Part shown: positions 33,337-42,209 of the stretch, one piece after another
Layout of the letters: each line of letters starts with the position of its first letter
Numbering within the stretch: the stretch's first letter is position 1
Assembly (NCBI GenBank): GCA_019359015.1
Contig: JAHHID010000053.1
Coordinates: forward strand, 1-51,933
Direction: 5' to 3'
Length of the DNA stretch: 51,933 nucleotides
From: Spirirestis rafaelensis WJT71-NPBG6
GTDB lineage: Bacteria > Cyanobacteriota > Cyanobacteriia > Cyanobacteriales > Nostocaceae
Notes under the pieces: generated by a model
Told to the model about the DNA's origin: nothing
The model's input: only the letters and a program-made list of their open reading frames with translations
Database searches by the model: none
Translations under genes and position numbers: made by a program

Positions 33337-33564
33337 GTGGCAGAAGAAATAATAGATAAAAGCTCTCGTAAGGTCTCGGCTGAGTTGTACCCTGATGAGC
33401 CTTACCCTAAAGAAGAGGACAGATTATTGTCAGTAGAGATGCGAGAACGGGTAGCGGCTGAAATTGGACGAAGGCGCTTTGAGGCAGAACAACAGGCTTT
33501 AAATCCAGGTGAGAAGCCTGAAACCGAGTCAGAGAGAACCATAGAAAAAAATCTATCGCTTTAA
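33337..33564 (+). CDS. Small acidic protein, unknown
   Basis: 75 aa with a GTG start and GGGG about 13 bases upstream. Contains SAELYPDEPYPKEEDRLLSV and a charged helix EMRERVAAEIGRRRFEAEQQ. No family recognised. Protein-like composition supports it being real. Confidence 0.5.
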   Translation: MAEEIIDKSSRKVSAELYPDEPYPKEEDRLLSVEMRERVAAEIGRRRFEAEQQALNPGEKPETESERTIEKNLSL

Positions 33565-33830
33565 AGTTTGGATAACGTCCAAGTCTATACAGTACTATCG
33601 CCCGTCCTGTGGTGGGTTTTCTTGTGCCTGCCGCCATCCATAAAGATTTTATGCGATCACTGACCTACTTACTCAAAAATTAATCAAATTTATACTCAAT
33701 TTTAAATGAAACTATACTTTTTTGCATTCATATATGTTATTTTGAGTCATTACATAAATAGCTAAGTTTGCAAAAGGCAATAAGGTTTTTGTAATAACGT
33801 CAAATATTCAAATTTATCTAAAGCTTAAAT

Positions 33831-36545
33831 ATGAGTTATTTTCGATTATTCCGCTTTATCACTACTGTACTTTTAAGTCTATTCATATTTTTATTCTTAC
33901 GGTTATGGTGGACTCCTGTAGCTGTTGGACAAGATAGTTTGCAAAATTCATTAAGTCTCGAAAATTCTATGCCTAAACCTGATGAGGATAATATAGCCTT
34001 TTTCGCAGGGATTGATAGCTATTCTCAAAAAATGGCAGATTTTTTAGTAAAAAATGCTAATCAAGAAGACTTTAGTGTAAATCTTGATAATAAAGAACAG
34101 TACGAAAAAACTTTTTCTTTTTCTAAGCAATTATTACCAGTAAAACCCTTTGATAAGTGGAATAGATTCGGAAAAGTTTTTCTAGAGGCAGAAAGTAAGT
34201 TTAAACTAGCTAATAAGATACAGTTAACAGGCAATAAAGCTTCTGCTGATGCAGCTTTGCGGATTCGGCATGATATTGTGCCCAGTATGCCACCTCATTT
34301 TAGTATTAATTTTCATGTTGAAGCTTCTGATCAAGAGATACTTGCAAATAAGTCCAGAAATATGGGAAAAATTGAGCTAACTTTTGAAGGCTTGTTGCTT
34401 AAAGGAGTGCCTAATTATCTCAGAGATAGCAAAGTTGCTCAAAGAGAATTTAAGAAATATGGGATAGAACTAGTAAATAAAGAAGATCCAAATAAAATTA
34501 CAGATAAGGGGGCATTAAAAAGAGTATTAAATATAAATACGTCTAGTTTAGACGAGCGTACCTTATATGCAGTATCGAATGACCTGAGGAATATTGAAAC
34601 AAGGTTAGATACAGATAAAAAAGAAGTATTAGCATTAAGAAAAAATTTTTCTGAACTCAAGGCAAAGATAGAGCAGGCAAAACAAGGAACCAACCCAGAA
34701 AATGTAGAAGAATTAGAAAAACAGCTGATAAATGCTCAAAATGAACTCAAGAAACTTCAAGCTAATGAGCCAACAAATGTAGTTTCATTTATATTAGGCA
34801 GAGTAATAAAAAACAGCAGTAGTTTATCAGAAGCTAGAGCCAAACTAGAGAGAGAAATTGCTGATTTTGAAGATAAAATCAGGCAAGCGCGGATAACTTA
34901 TAATACAGCATTTATACCAATACTGGAAAATAATCTTATAGGCACTCAAGATAAACTTCAAACAGTACAGGATAGGATGCAAAAAGATATTGCCGATAAA
35001 TATCAAAAATTGGCAACTATACCTCTTAGCACTACATTTACTTGTGGTCCTGAGTTTTTTCGAGAAATTAAATTTCCCATTATTGAAAGAAGAGTTTCAG
35101 CCAATGGAGCAGGAAGTTCAGCACAAGCTGGTGTTGGCATTAGTGGCGATGTAGTAATTGATGTTAGCAAACCAACTTGCACAGCTGCACTTGTACCGCC
35201 ATTTAAATTGCAATCTGCTGTTTATTCAGATGTCAGCATTAAATCAAATGGCTATATTGGGGCTAAGGCAGATGCTCAATCAGAAATTGCAGTTAATTTC
35301 CAAGATAGTAGTAATGCAAGAAACAAGTATGGAAATTTTGAATTAAAGTCATACAAAGTAGCTTTGGAGGATAATGAAAAAAAGGCAATGGAAGAATTTG
35401 TCAACAAACTGATAGATGATGCAAAAAGCGATCAAGAATTAGTAAATAAGCTAGCAAAAAAAATAGAAACTGATGTACTGCCTGCTTTGATTGATCCAGC
35501 TATAGAGAATTGGCCGAGTAATGTTTCATCAATAAACATAAAAGATGCCTGTTCTTCCTTTGAAAAACAGATTAAAGGTTTTAATAATAGCAAATTACAA
35601 GGTTCAATGCAGACATTATTGCAAGTATGTCGCGTGCAAAAATTAGACAAAATTGGTAAATTACCCAAACCAGCAGATGTAAAAAAATGGAAAGATGACC
35701 TGGAAGCAAAAAAAGGAGAATTAAATAATGTGCTTGCTTCATTGAAGAAAAAACTTCTTCCTAAACAGACTATAAAAAATTTGTGTAATTTAAGGAGGAT
35801 ATCTAGAGCAGTGAATGAATTATGTAATCGAATAAGTCCTTTAAATAGTATTATTTCTGAGTTACAAACAAGGATTTCACCATTCTCTACTGCCGAAAAA
35901 TTTGCAAATCTCGAAAAAAAATATTCCGATTACCTCATTCAAAACACATACATATATGGCACAAAAGCTAAAGATGAATTCAAGAAATTAATCAAACAAG
36001 TTGCAAAAAATTATATTTTCCGTCCAGTGAAAGACATCAGTAAACCAATTGCCAATAAAATACTTAAAAGAGCATGGGAATTGGAGGAGACAGGCGGCAA
36101 AGTCAACGAATGGGTTGATATAAGTAATGAAATTTTGCAAATGGGGAACCTGATACCTGAAAGGTTATCAATAGGTGCTTCAGCTTCTGGAAGAATTGCA
36201 TTAAGCTCAACAGCTACTTTTATTAAAACTAGACCTGAAATTGAAAATACGCTGGAGCTTAAATTTGAAGATACCGGAAAACCTTCTCTGAAAACAAATT
36301 CTGTAGCTTATAAAAATGGGAAACAAGCTGAAGAAGGTATACTTGGTGGATTTAATCCTCTTGGTATAAAGTTAACAGCAACACACATTCTTTGCGTAGG
36401 TGGTAAAGTTAGCGGATCAGAGTGCTCACCCGGAACAGCCAAGAAAATCGCACCTAAACCCATTGGAAGAGATAAGCATGAGCCTTGGTATATTGAGTCA
36501 ACGCCAGAAGCATTTGAAAAGATAGCTCCAGGAACAAAACTATGA
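33831..36545 (+). CDS. Large exported coiled-coil protein, unknown
   Basis: 904 aa. Residues ~5-35 form a strong hydrophobic segment (FITTVLLSLFIFLFLRLWWT) ending VAVGQD, a signal peptide or N-terminal anchor. The body mixes β-rich stretches (~75-170, ~400-500 and ~790-880) with coiled coils (~255-390, EALAL..KNFSELKAKIEQAK type, and ~600-720). Four cysteines in the C-terminal part (LCVGGKVSGSECSPG and others) could form disulphides outside the cytoplasm. Very AT-rich compared with the rep operon, suggesting separate origin. No family recognised. It is followed by a membrane HEAT-repeat protein, which may be a partner at the cell surface. Confidence 0.7.
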   Translation: MSYFRLFRFITTVLLSLFIFLFLRLWWTPVAVGQDSLQNSLSLENSMPKPDEDNIAFFAGIDSYSQKMADFLVKNANQEDFSVNLDNKEQYEKTFSFSKQLLPVKPFDKWNRFGKVFLEAESKFKLANKIQLTGNKASADAALRIRHDIVPSMPPHFSINFHVEASDQEILANKSRNMGKIELTFEGLLLKGVPNYLRDSKVAQREFKKYGIELVNKEDPNKITDKGALKRVLNINTSSLDERTLYAVSNDLRNIETRLDTDKKEVLALRKNFSELKAKIEQAKQGTNPENVEELEKQLINAQNELKKLQANEPTNVVSFILGRVIKNSSSLSEARAKLEREIADFEDKIRQARITYNTAFIPILENNLIGTQDKLQTVQDRMQKDIADKYQKLATIPLSTTFTCGPEFFREIKFPIIERRVSANGAGSSAQAGVGISGDVVIDVSKPTCTAALVPPFKLQSAVYSDVSIKSNGYIGAKADAQSEIAVNFQDSSNARNKYGNFELKSYKVALEDNEKKAMEEFVNKLIDDAKSDQELVNKLAKKIETDVLPALIDPAIENWPSNVSSINIKDACSSFEKQIKGFNNSKLQGSMQTLLQVCRVQKLDKIGKLPKPADVKKWKDDLEAKKGELNNVLASLKKKLLPKQTIKNLCNLRRISRAVNELCNRISPLNSIISELQTRISPFSTAEKFANLEKKYSDYLIQNTYIYGTKAKDEFKKLIKQVAKNYIFRPVKDISKPIANKILKRAWELEETGGKVNEWVDISNEILQMGNLIPERLSIGASASGRIALSSTATFIKTRPEIENTLELKFEDTGKPSLKTNSVAYKNGKQAEEGILGGFNPLGIKLTATHILCVGGKVSGSECSPGTAKKIAPKPIGRDKHEPWYIESTPEAFEKIAPGTKL

Positions 36546-36732
36546 TAGTGCGTGTTTTTGTTTAAAAATGAAGATGAATATTCAAAGAATACCCCAATCT
36601 GGCAACTTAATATCATATGAATTTGCATGATTTCTGGCTATTCTTTACCTTCATTAAAAAGAGCATCACAAATTTTAATTTTCTTGAACATATTACCTGT
36701 AATATCAAATCTAGTTTAGATAGAGGTCACTA

Positions 36733-37665
36733 ATGATATTCACATTTGTGGAGCTTGAAAGAAAGCCAGTATTAGAGAACAAAACTAATATTTTTTGGAT
36801 TTTAGGAATATCTTTGTTATTAAGTGTATCGTTGTGTTTTTACCAAATTTGGCAGCCTTTTTCCCAAGTTCATCCAATTGTTTCATCAGTTTCATCTCCA
36901 TCTGTGGAAGTTAAGCAAAAGGTGCATTCTTGGTTGCTCAATTATCCAGACCTGAGCCAAGCACAAAATCGCTATAGAGCTTTTCAAGATATCACCAAGA
37001 TTCTACAAGAATACGAAAACGCTGCTCCTGAAGTTGAAAATATAGTACTTTTAAATTATAAGAGTAGTATTAATTTACTTGCAGTAACTGTAGGTGCCTT
37101 ATCCTCTCAAGGAACGCCTCAAGCGCAACAGGCTTTATCTCATACGTTACAGGCATTTCATTGGAATGCCGAAAAAGTGATGCTCTTGTTACCACAGATC
37201 ATGTTGCTTGAAGAACCACAGGATTTCTTATTTGGTGAACTTCAAATCTTTATTCATAAAAGCCGCAATCCAATTCTTCGTGAGAATGCTGAATTAACCC
37301 TTGCAGGTTTATCACAGCGTGCTTATCAGTCTAATCAAGCCTTAGCTAAAAAAATAACTACTTGGCTAGAAAAGAAAAAGTCAACTCTGCCCCAAAATTC
37401 TCAGTCTCTGTCAGCATTCTTAGATTTACTAGGTAATACAAGAAATGAAACATTTTTAGAAGATATCCTGCAAGCAACAACTCATGAAGATGCTGAAGTG
37501 CGTGCTCGTGCAGCTTTTGCTTTGAGATTTTTTAAAGGTGATCAAGTAGCGAAAACTTTAGAGAAGCTTGCTGTTGATCAAAATTCAGAAGTTAAAGCAA
37601 AAGCAACGGAAGCTTTAAGCTACTTCCATCCTGGCTACGGTAATTTTGATGAGACTGTGCAATAA
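36733..37665 (+). CDS. Membrane-anchored HEAT-repeat protein
   Basis: 310 aa; GAGGT six bases upstream of the ATG. One N-terminal membrane segment (FWILGISLLLSVSLCFYQIW) then helical repeats; the last ~70 residues contain clear HEAT units (FLEDILQATTHEDAEVRARA, AAFALRFFKGDQVAKTLEKL, SEVKAKATEALSYF). HEAT repeats bind other proteins. It probably forms a two-gene unit with the exported protein upstream (187 bp gap) and ends at a strong terminator. Confidence 0.75.
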   Translation: MIFTFVELERKPVLENKTNIFWILGISLLLSVSLCFYQIWQPFSQVHPIVSSVSSPSVEVKQKVHSWLLNYPDLSQAQNRYRAFQDITKILQEYENAAPEVENIVLLNYKSSINLLAVTVGALSSQGTPQAQQALSHTLQAFHWNAEKVMLLLPQIMLLEEPQDFLFGELQIFIHKSRNPILRENAELTLAGLSQRAYQSNQALAKKITTWLEKKKSTLPQNSQSLSAFLDLLGNTRNETFLEDILQATTHEDAEVRARAAFALRFFKGDQVAKTLEKLAVDQNSEVKAKATEALSYFHPGYGNFDETVQ

Positions 37666-37692
37666 CAGAGCAGAATCTAGGCATTTACCAGT

Positions 37693-37735
37693 AATAAAAT
37701 ACTCAGATGTGTCCCTCCAACCTGGGTATTTTATT
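37693..37735 (+). terminator. Rho-independent terminator
   Basis: AATAAAATACTCAG (37693-37706) pairs with CTGGGTATTTTATT (37722-37735) with one G-U pair, followed by TTTGG. It stands 28 bp past the HEAT gene stop. From here to 38119 no gene is supported; short frames lack protein character. Confidence 0.8.
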
Positions 37736-38119
37736 TTTGGATTTCTCCACAAGCCCCCTGATAAGTTGCACCTCACAAAAGAATGACAAATATACGAGCG
37801 CAGCGACCACCTGGGCAAAATTCACAATCAATCTTCCTGTGGAAGCGATGCCCATATTTCTCCTCTGGGAACATCACACCAACAACATCCTGTTATCAAC
37901 CTGAGTTCGACGTAAAAAAAGGTCTCTAATCCAGGCAGAAATAGGGTTGTATGGTTGTGGGTTAGATGATAGTAAGCGCCAAAGTTTGATCAGGAAAAAA
38001 GTTTGCCTTTTGTAATGAATCTAAATCTTCTATCGTTAGATTTAATGAAGGCTTTTTATCTTGGTATGTATAAGCAATTAAACCAGAAATAACATTAACC
38101 ATGAAATTACAAACGCTGC

Positions 38120-38533
38120 GGTGGTATGCAAAATTTAGCTAGTCAAATTTTTGTAAGCCTCAATAAAACTGATATTGGTGGAGAGACTAAAAGTCTAAAC
38201 AGTATTTTTGAAGCTTTGAAGGCTTGCAAGCGCGAAAATGAGGAATTTCTAGTACCTTACAGAGTAGGCGGTCGCACTGAAAACATAGCCGAAAGCGTGG
38301 TTGATGGTTTGAGCAATTGGATTACAGACAACCCAAGTATTGCAGATATACTCACAAAATCATCTCAGATACTTGTTAGTGGAGGGGCGATTTATTGTAC
38401 TGGCGGAGGCTTCGCAAGTGGGATTATCGCTCACAAGATTATCGAAAATATCACAAATGGGATTAGCTCTGGAAACTGCGAAGTGTTGGAAAATCCCCAC
38501 ATCATCAATGTGTCCGGCATGAAGTACTTGTAA
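38120..38533 (+). pseudogene. 3' fragment of a second actin-like (ParM/StbA) gene
   Basis: Frame from about 38105 with an ATG at 38126. It aligns with the C-terminal ~135 residues of the actin-like protein at 27350-28498: GGM..IF.SL..TD near the start, then VDGLSNWITDN, IYCTGGGFASGIIAHKIIEN and SGMKYL at the end. The upstream half with both phosphate loops is missing and a stop (TGA, 38102) precedes it, so it cannot bind ATP as actins do. The adenosine loop GGG remains. Followed by the same hairpin and GIY-YIG partner as the intact copy. Confidence 0.75.
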
Positions 38534-38540
38534 TCAAAAA

Positions 38541-38566
38541 CCTGGGAAGCGGTGTAACTTCTCAGG
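38541..38566 (+). terminator. Hairpin after the actin fragment
   Basis: ACCTGGGAAG pairs with CTTCTCAGGT (one G-U pair), as at 28507-28530. Position and sequence correspond to the intact locus. Confidence 0.5.
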
Positions 38567-38613
38567 TTCTCCATCCCACACAAACTCTACGAAAGTGAAG
38601 GATTTTTCAAATT

Positions 38614-39035
38614 ATGGCATACCAACAACGCGATGATAAGCTAATCGCCATTGATTTTTCCAGGCTGATTCGCTTGAAGTAAGGACTTCAGCGCTGGTTT
38701 TATGCAACTTAAATGCTCATTAGCTTAATGTACCAGGGCAAATTTATCTTATGAAGGCTATCGGCTATGGCGGGATAATCCCAGGCGCTCTAATCGGGCG
38801 TTACAAAATCGGTTTATCTCGCAGTCCACAAGACCGTTTAGACCAACTGCACAACGCACAACCCTGTTGTGACATCAAAATAATCCACACCGTTGCAGTG
38901 GAAGATATAGCAAATGTTGAGGGAAAATTACACCGCGTTTTTAAAAACTCAAACGTCAAGCTTGCCAAGTCACGCGAGTGGTTTAGTTTTAACCCTCTGC
39001 AAGTACAGCAGTTAAGAAAACGTTCGTTTTTGTGA
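38614..39035 (+). pseudogene. GIY-YIG/MUG113-type gene broken by a 91-bp insert
   Basis: ATG at 38614 starts MAYQQRDDK, matching MAWNQRNDN of the gene at 28867. The frame then runs into the insert at 38637-38727 and stops. After the insert, GQIYLMKAIGYGGIIPGALI then GRYKIGLSRSPQDRL and KSREWFSF continue the domain; an ATG at 38751 could still start a 94-aa product lacking the first motif. The membrane tail of the intact paralogue is absent. Confidence 0.75.
38637..38727. mobile_element. 91-bp insert with 9-bp terminal inverted repeats
   Basis: Begins TAAGCTAAT and ends ATTAGCTTA (perfect inverted repeats). Comparison with the intact paralogue shows that the gene would be continuous without it. 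No coding capacity. Best explained as a MITE-like insertion; the exact target duplication cannot be fixed. Confidence 0.6.
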
Positions 39036-39109
39036 CTTTTATAGTTGCAGATAATCCTGGTTTGTAAATGTCGAAAAGTGCAGGTTTGAGCGATTAGTAT
39101 TACAGGTCG

Positions 39110-39988
39110 CTATAAGTAGTCACCTCTTTCAAAGGTAGAAGGAGGAAAACTTGCCCTACAATCGGAAGCAGGACGAGCAGTAATATGTACACAATGGCAA
39201 TAATTTTGTTGTCCAATATTAGTTCCTGCCTCATTTAGACATCTGCGATACTCAAGAGATAGACCATTTGCTGGTGGCAAAACTGTCGTAGGATTATCAG
39301 AATTTGGTTTTGGAACTATAAAAGGACTAGAATCATCAGTGAAAATAAAGCCAGGTTGCCCATCAATAATACGCGGTCGGGAAGAGGTAATAAAGTCATT
39401 TACTTTTTTTATGTACCGAGCCTGTTTATCTTGGGCTAGTTTGTGATATTTGTACTGTACTGCAATTGTTACATCTGTCATTACTTTGGCTCTATCGTAG
39501 CAGTTTTTGATAGCGGCTAGTCTAGAGCCTCCGCTGCTTAGAACTTCTTCTACGGCAACTTTAATAGACGGCAGTTGACGTGCATTATCTCTGCAAACTA
39601 TAGCCAGTTCCGCAGCAAAAGCCGCGTTACAAGCTTCTGGACTAGTTCCCAGTGTGTAGTAACATTTATCGTGAGCGTTGCAAACTTCTTTAAAGCTAAA
39701 GTTGTAGCCATGACTGCCAACATTGTCATACTCACCCGGATTCTCACCTATACTGCAACCATTAGGTCTTTTGGCATAAGGATAAAGAGGCATGGATTCA
39801 GCACCCTCCTTACTATCTAAAAAATCCTTCCAGCAAGGTAAACGATAATTATCTTTAACTCCGCACTCTAGCGTATTGGCTGTCACTGGTTGGGACAGGA
39901 GCAAAGCACTACCCATAAGACCCAAAGAACTAACAAAAGCTGATACAGAAATTAAAGCAGTAATGCGCTTCAATAATAAATGCTTCAT
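39110..39988 (-). CDS. Secreted phospholipase A2-like protein
   Basis: 292 aa. Residues 1-38 are a signal peptide (ITALISVSAFVSSLGLMGSA..PVTANT). The region ~78-125 contains the PLA2-type catalytic loop VCNAHDKCYYTLG with His106-Asp107 flanked by cysteines, and further cysteines (GCS, EACNAAF, AIVCRD, IKNCYDR) for disulphides. The C-terminal ~90 residues, with GLSLEYRRCLNEAGTNIGQQ and CHCVHI, are not recognised. Prokaryotic PLA2s hydrolyse the sn-2 ester of phospholipids outside the cell. It stands alone. Confidence 0.75.
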   Translation of the reverse strand: MKHLLLKRITALISVSAFVSSLGLMGSALLLSQPVTANTLECGVKDNYRLPCWKDFLDSKEGAESMPLYPYAKRPNGCSIGENPGEYDNVGSHGYNFSFKEVCNAHDKCYYTLGTSPEACNAAFAAELAIVCRDNARQLPSIKVAVEEVLSSGGSRLAAIKNCYDRAKVMTDVTIAVQYKYHKLAQDKQARYIKKVNDFITSSRPRIIDGQPGFIFTDDSSPFIVPKPNSDNPTTVLPPANGLSLEYRRCLNEAGTNIGQQNYCHCVHITARPASDCRASFPPSTFERGDYL

Positions 39989-40341
39989 AATTTATTCTTT
40001 TTTTCTCCTTATTGTCTTAAAAATAACAGTATAGTTACGTAAAAACTATCATTTAAGAATTATTTTTTTTTGTATTCCTAGATACATTTAAATATAACTT
40101 TGTATAAAATTTTAGAAACCATACATCTTAACCTACAAGTCACACGCCAGCTACCAACAGGTGCAACAAAACCCAAGCAAGCATTTATAAATGAAAAGTA
40201 GCTTAAATAGTCCCCCCCTATTAATCACCCTAATCTGCGTCACTGGCGGGTTTTGCAGTCTCAATATGTCGGGAAATATGGCTAAGACGACATTTCGATA
40301 AATTGCAGGCGATCGCCCAAAGTATAGAGAAAACTCTATTA
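39989..40341. other. Intergenic, no gene seen
   Basis: Very AT-rich near 40010-40110 (long T and A runs), then ordinary sequence with one HIP1-like site near 40309. It leads into the inverted repeat at 40342-40413. Confidence 0.4.
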
Positions 40342-40413
40342 CCCCATTCACTATACCCCATTCTTTTGATATTGATATCAACACTTTATCGAAATGGGGT
40401 AGTAAGATTGGGG
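40342..40413. promoter_or_regulatory. 72-bp inverted repeat upstream of the protelomerase-like gene
   Basis: Left arm CCCCATTCACTATACCCCAT (from 40342) and right arm ending at 40413 (AATGGGGTAGTAAGATTGGG followed by G). The CCCC and GGGG blocks are symmetrical about 40377.5 with the same 14-bp spacing in both arms. The centre is AT-rich and contains the palindrome TTGATATCAA (40372-40381). It stands 31 bp before the start at 40445. It may be the recombinase's target (a telomere-resolution-type site) or its autoregulatory operator. Confidence 0.6.
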
Positions 40414-40444
40414 TATAGACAAACAAAAAACACTGATAACGATT

Positions 40445-41890
40445 ATGCCACGGTCAATAGAACAAATTAGAGCCGACTACAAAAACCAAAATTTACGTGC
40501 AGTAGTGCGCGATATGATGAAAGCTAACCCTAAACTAATCTATACAGTCGCGGGTAAAGAATGGACTGCTGGAGAAGTAGGAAGGAAAGGGAAAGTAGCT
40601 GACATGATTCAACACATCAGCTTATGGGAAGGGAAAGGGCAGCCAGAAAAACCTGTAACAGAATGCATACCTGAAACAGTAAAAGTAGTAGATGAAGCCA
40701 CTGATGTAATAGGAGTAGTTAAGGCTGCCACTGATAGCTTAGAAATAATTGATACAGTTAAATCTGTAGAAACTGTGAAGGTTGCGATCGTTGAAGAATA
40801 CACCCAATCTGAATCTGAGAAGTTGGCAATAGCCAAAAAAATCTACTACAGCAAAGCACAATCCGATGACCTTACTGGACTGCAAGAATATCACCTCAAA
40901 TTGTGTCAGCAAAATAAGTATTTTCTACCCGAATTCGCTATTTTAGTAGCCCGGTCTAGGGTAATCATCGAAAACTATGCCGATAGCGTCAGCCCAAACG
41001 GAAAGGCTCACCCAGGCTCTACCATTGCTTTGAAAGTGGCGATTGTAAAGTATATCAAGGAATTTGTAGACGTTGACAATGATAAATTCCCCCCAGTTAA
41101 CGACCGCACCTTACTAGACACTTTCAAGGATTTTGATGACGCACTCCGAGGAGCATTTAGAGACATTTCCTCTCTGAAAACTAAGATGTACTCGAAAGGC
41201 AATGAAGAGGCAGAAGCCGACGTTAGAGCCATCAATGTAGCGCCGTTTATTGATTGGGCTGTCGGCATAGTTTCAAGTCTTGGGAGTAACTCAGCCAAGT
41301 GGCGTGAAGTTACGATCGCTGTGATGTTACTCACTGGAAGAAGACAATCAGAGGTAATGGCTTCAGGTGTGTTTGAGTATGTCGATGATTCACACGTTGT
41401 CTTTGAGGGTCAACTAAAACGCCACATAGAGGAATTGGTAGCACCTGAGAAAATCCCTGTACTAGGTAATGCTGCCAGACAAGTAGTTGATGCGATCGCT
41501 TGGTTAGAGAAATATGATAAGCGCTCTATTCCCAGCGAACGTACCGCCAAAGCTATCCAAGAAGCGGCTAAAAAATCTCATAACAGATGCTCTCGTTACA
41601 TAGCAGAACAGATGGATTTGCTAACCCCACTTGTTACTATTACCAACGGCAAATCTTGGACATTTACCAAGGACGGGAAAACAGTTAATAAATTCAAGGG
41701 ACATCTAACCCGTCAGATTTATGCCCAGGTTTGTGAGAAACTTTTCAGCGACTCGGACAATGAGAAAAAACAATCTTTCATTGCCAGAATTTTGTTAGAG
41801 GGTCGAGACGCTGCTATGGCTTACGATCGCGATATCGAAATCAAAGACATTGACGATATCCGCGCTAAATACGGGGATGTTAAGGGTTAA
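40445..41890 (+). CDS. Protelomerase-like tyrosine recombinase with altered His box
   Basis: 481 aa. N-terminal ~65 residues form a small domain (SIEQIRADYKNQNLRAVVRD). A long helical part precedes the core: LLTGRRQSEVMASGVF (Arg300), VVFEGQLKRHI (Lys325), HLTRQIYAQVC (Arg423), then LLEGRDAAMAYDRD (Tyr460). The usual LGH histidine is replaced in LEGRD (Arg454). The boxes GRR-x-x-EV..G.F and F-x-GQ-x-K are of the telomere-resolvase type. Little similarity to the gene at 6719-8452 outside the boxes. A large inverted repeat lies upstream and a strong terminator downstream, so it is monocistronic. Activity is uncertain because of the histidine change. Confidence 0.65.
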   Translation: MPRSIEQIRADYKNQNLRAVVRDMMKANPKLIYTVAGKEWTAGEVGRKGKVADMIQHISLWEGKGQPEKPVTECIPETVKVVDEATDVIGVVKAATDSLEIIDTVKSVETVKVAIVEEYTQSESEKLAIAKKIYYSKAQSDDLTGLQEYHLKLCQQNKYFLPEFAILVARSRVIIENYADSVSPNGKAHPGSTIALKVAIVKYIKEFVDVDNDKFPPVNDRTLLDTFKDFDDALRGAFRDISSLKTKMYSKGNEEAEADVRAINVAPFIDWAVGIVSSLGSNSAKWREVTIAVMLLTGRRQSEVMASGVFEYVDDSHVVFEGQLKRHIEELVAPEKIPVLGNAARQVVDAIAWLEKYDKRSIPSERTAKAIQEAAKKSHNRCSRYIAEQMDLLTPLVTITNGKSWTFTKDGKTVNKFKGHLTRQIYAQVCEKLFSDSDNEKKQSFIARILLEGRDAAMAYDRDIEIKDIDDIRAKYGDVKG

Positions 41891-41920
41891 GGGTTAACGC
41901 TTCCCAACCAATGCATCGTT

Positions 41921-41956
41921 AAAACCCCCTACCCTTCCAATTCCGGAGGGGGTTTT
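41921..41956 (+). terminator. Rho-independent terminator
   Basis: AAAACCCCCT (41921-41930) and AGGGGGTTTT (41947-41956), a perfect 10-bp stem with a T-run, 31 bp after the recombinase stop. Confidence 0.85.
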
Positions 41957-41960
41957 GATT

Positions 41961-42209
41961 TTAATCTTGTCTTCTTTTGTTACACATAGTAATTAAGTAT
42001 TCAAACGAAATACTGAGTGACTGCGTTAATGCTATAAACTTTTGCCTACAAACGCTCTTAGCTGTAATTCTCGAATGTAACGGTATGTCAAATGCGAACA
42101 CCGTAATGTAATCTTTATCGCCATAGTTATGTAAGAAACACTCACTCAAGGTAAAATACGCCTAAAATAAATGTAACTTCTGTAAAATAATGTTATTTTT
42201 GTGCCACAT
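41961..42209 (+). promoter_or_regulatory. Conserved upstream region of the second HTH gene
   Basis: Matches the region before the paralogue (13282-13530, reverse strand) in order and spacing of many blocks, ending in AATAAATGTAACTT.TGTAAAATA about 15-40 bp before the start. Likely promoter and operator. Confidence 0.6.

Noticed and set aside
37707-37904. 65-codon frame after the HEAT-repeat gene
   Set aside because: Starts inside the terminator hairpin and shows no protein character.
40372-40381. TTGATATCAA taken alone as a telomere centre
   Set aside because: A 10-bp AT-rich palindrome is too common, and its centre is one base off the symmetry axis of the larger repeat; only the complete 72-bp arrangement is worth reporting.
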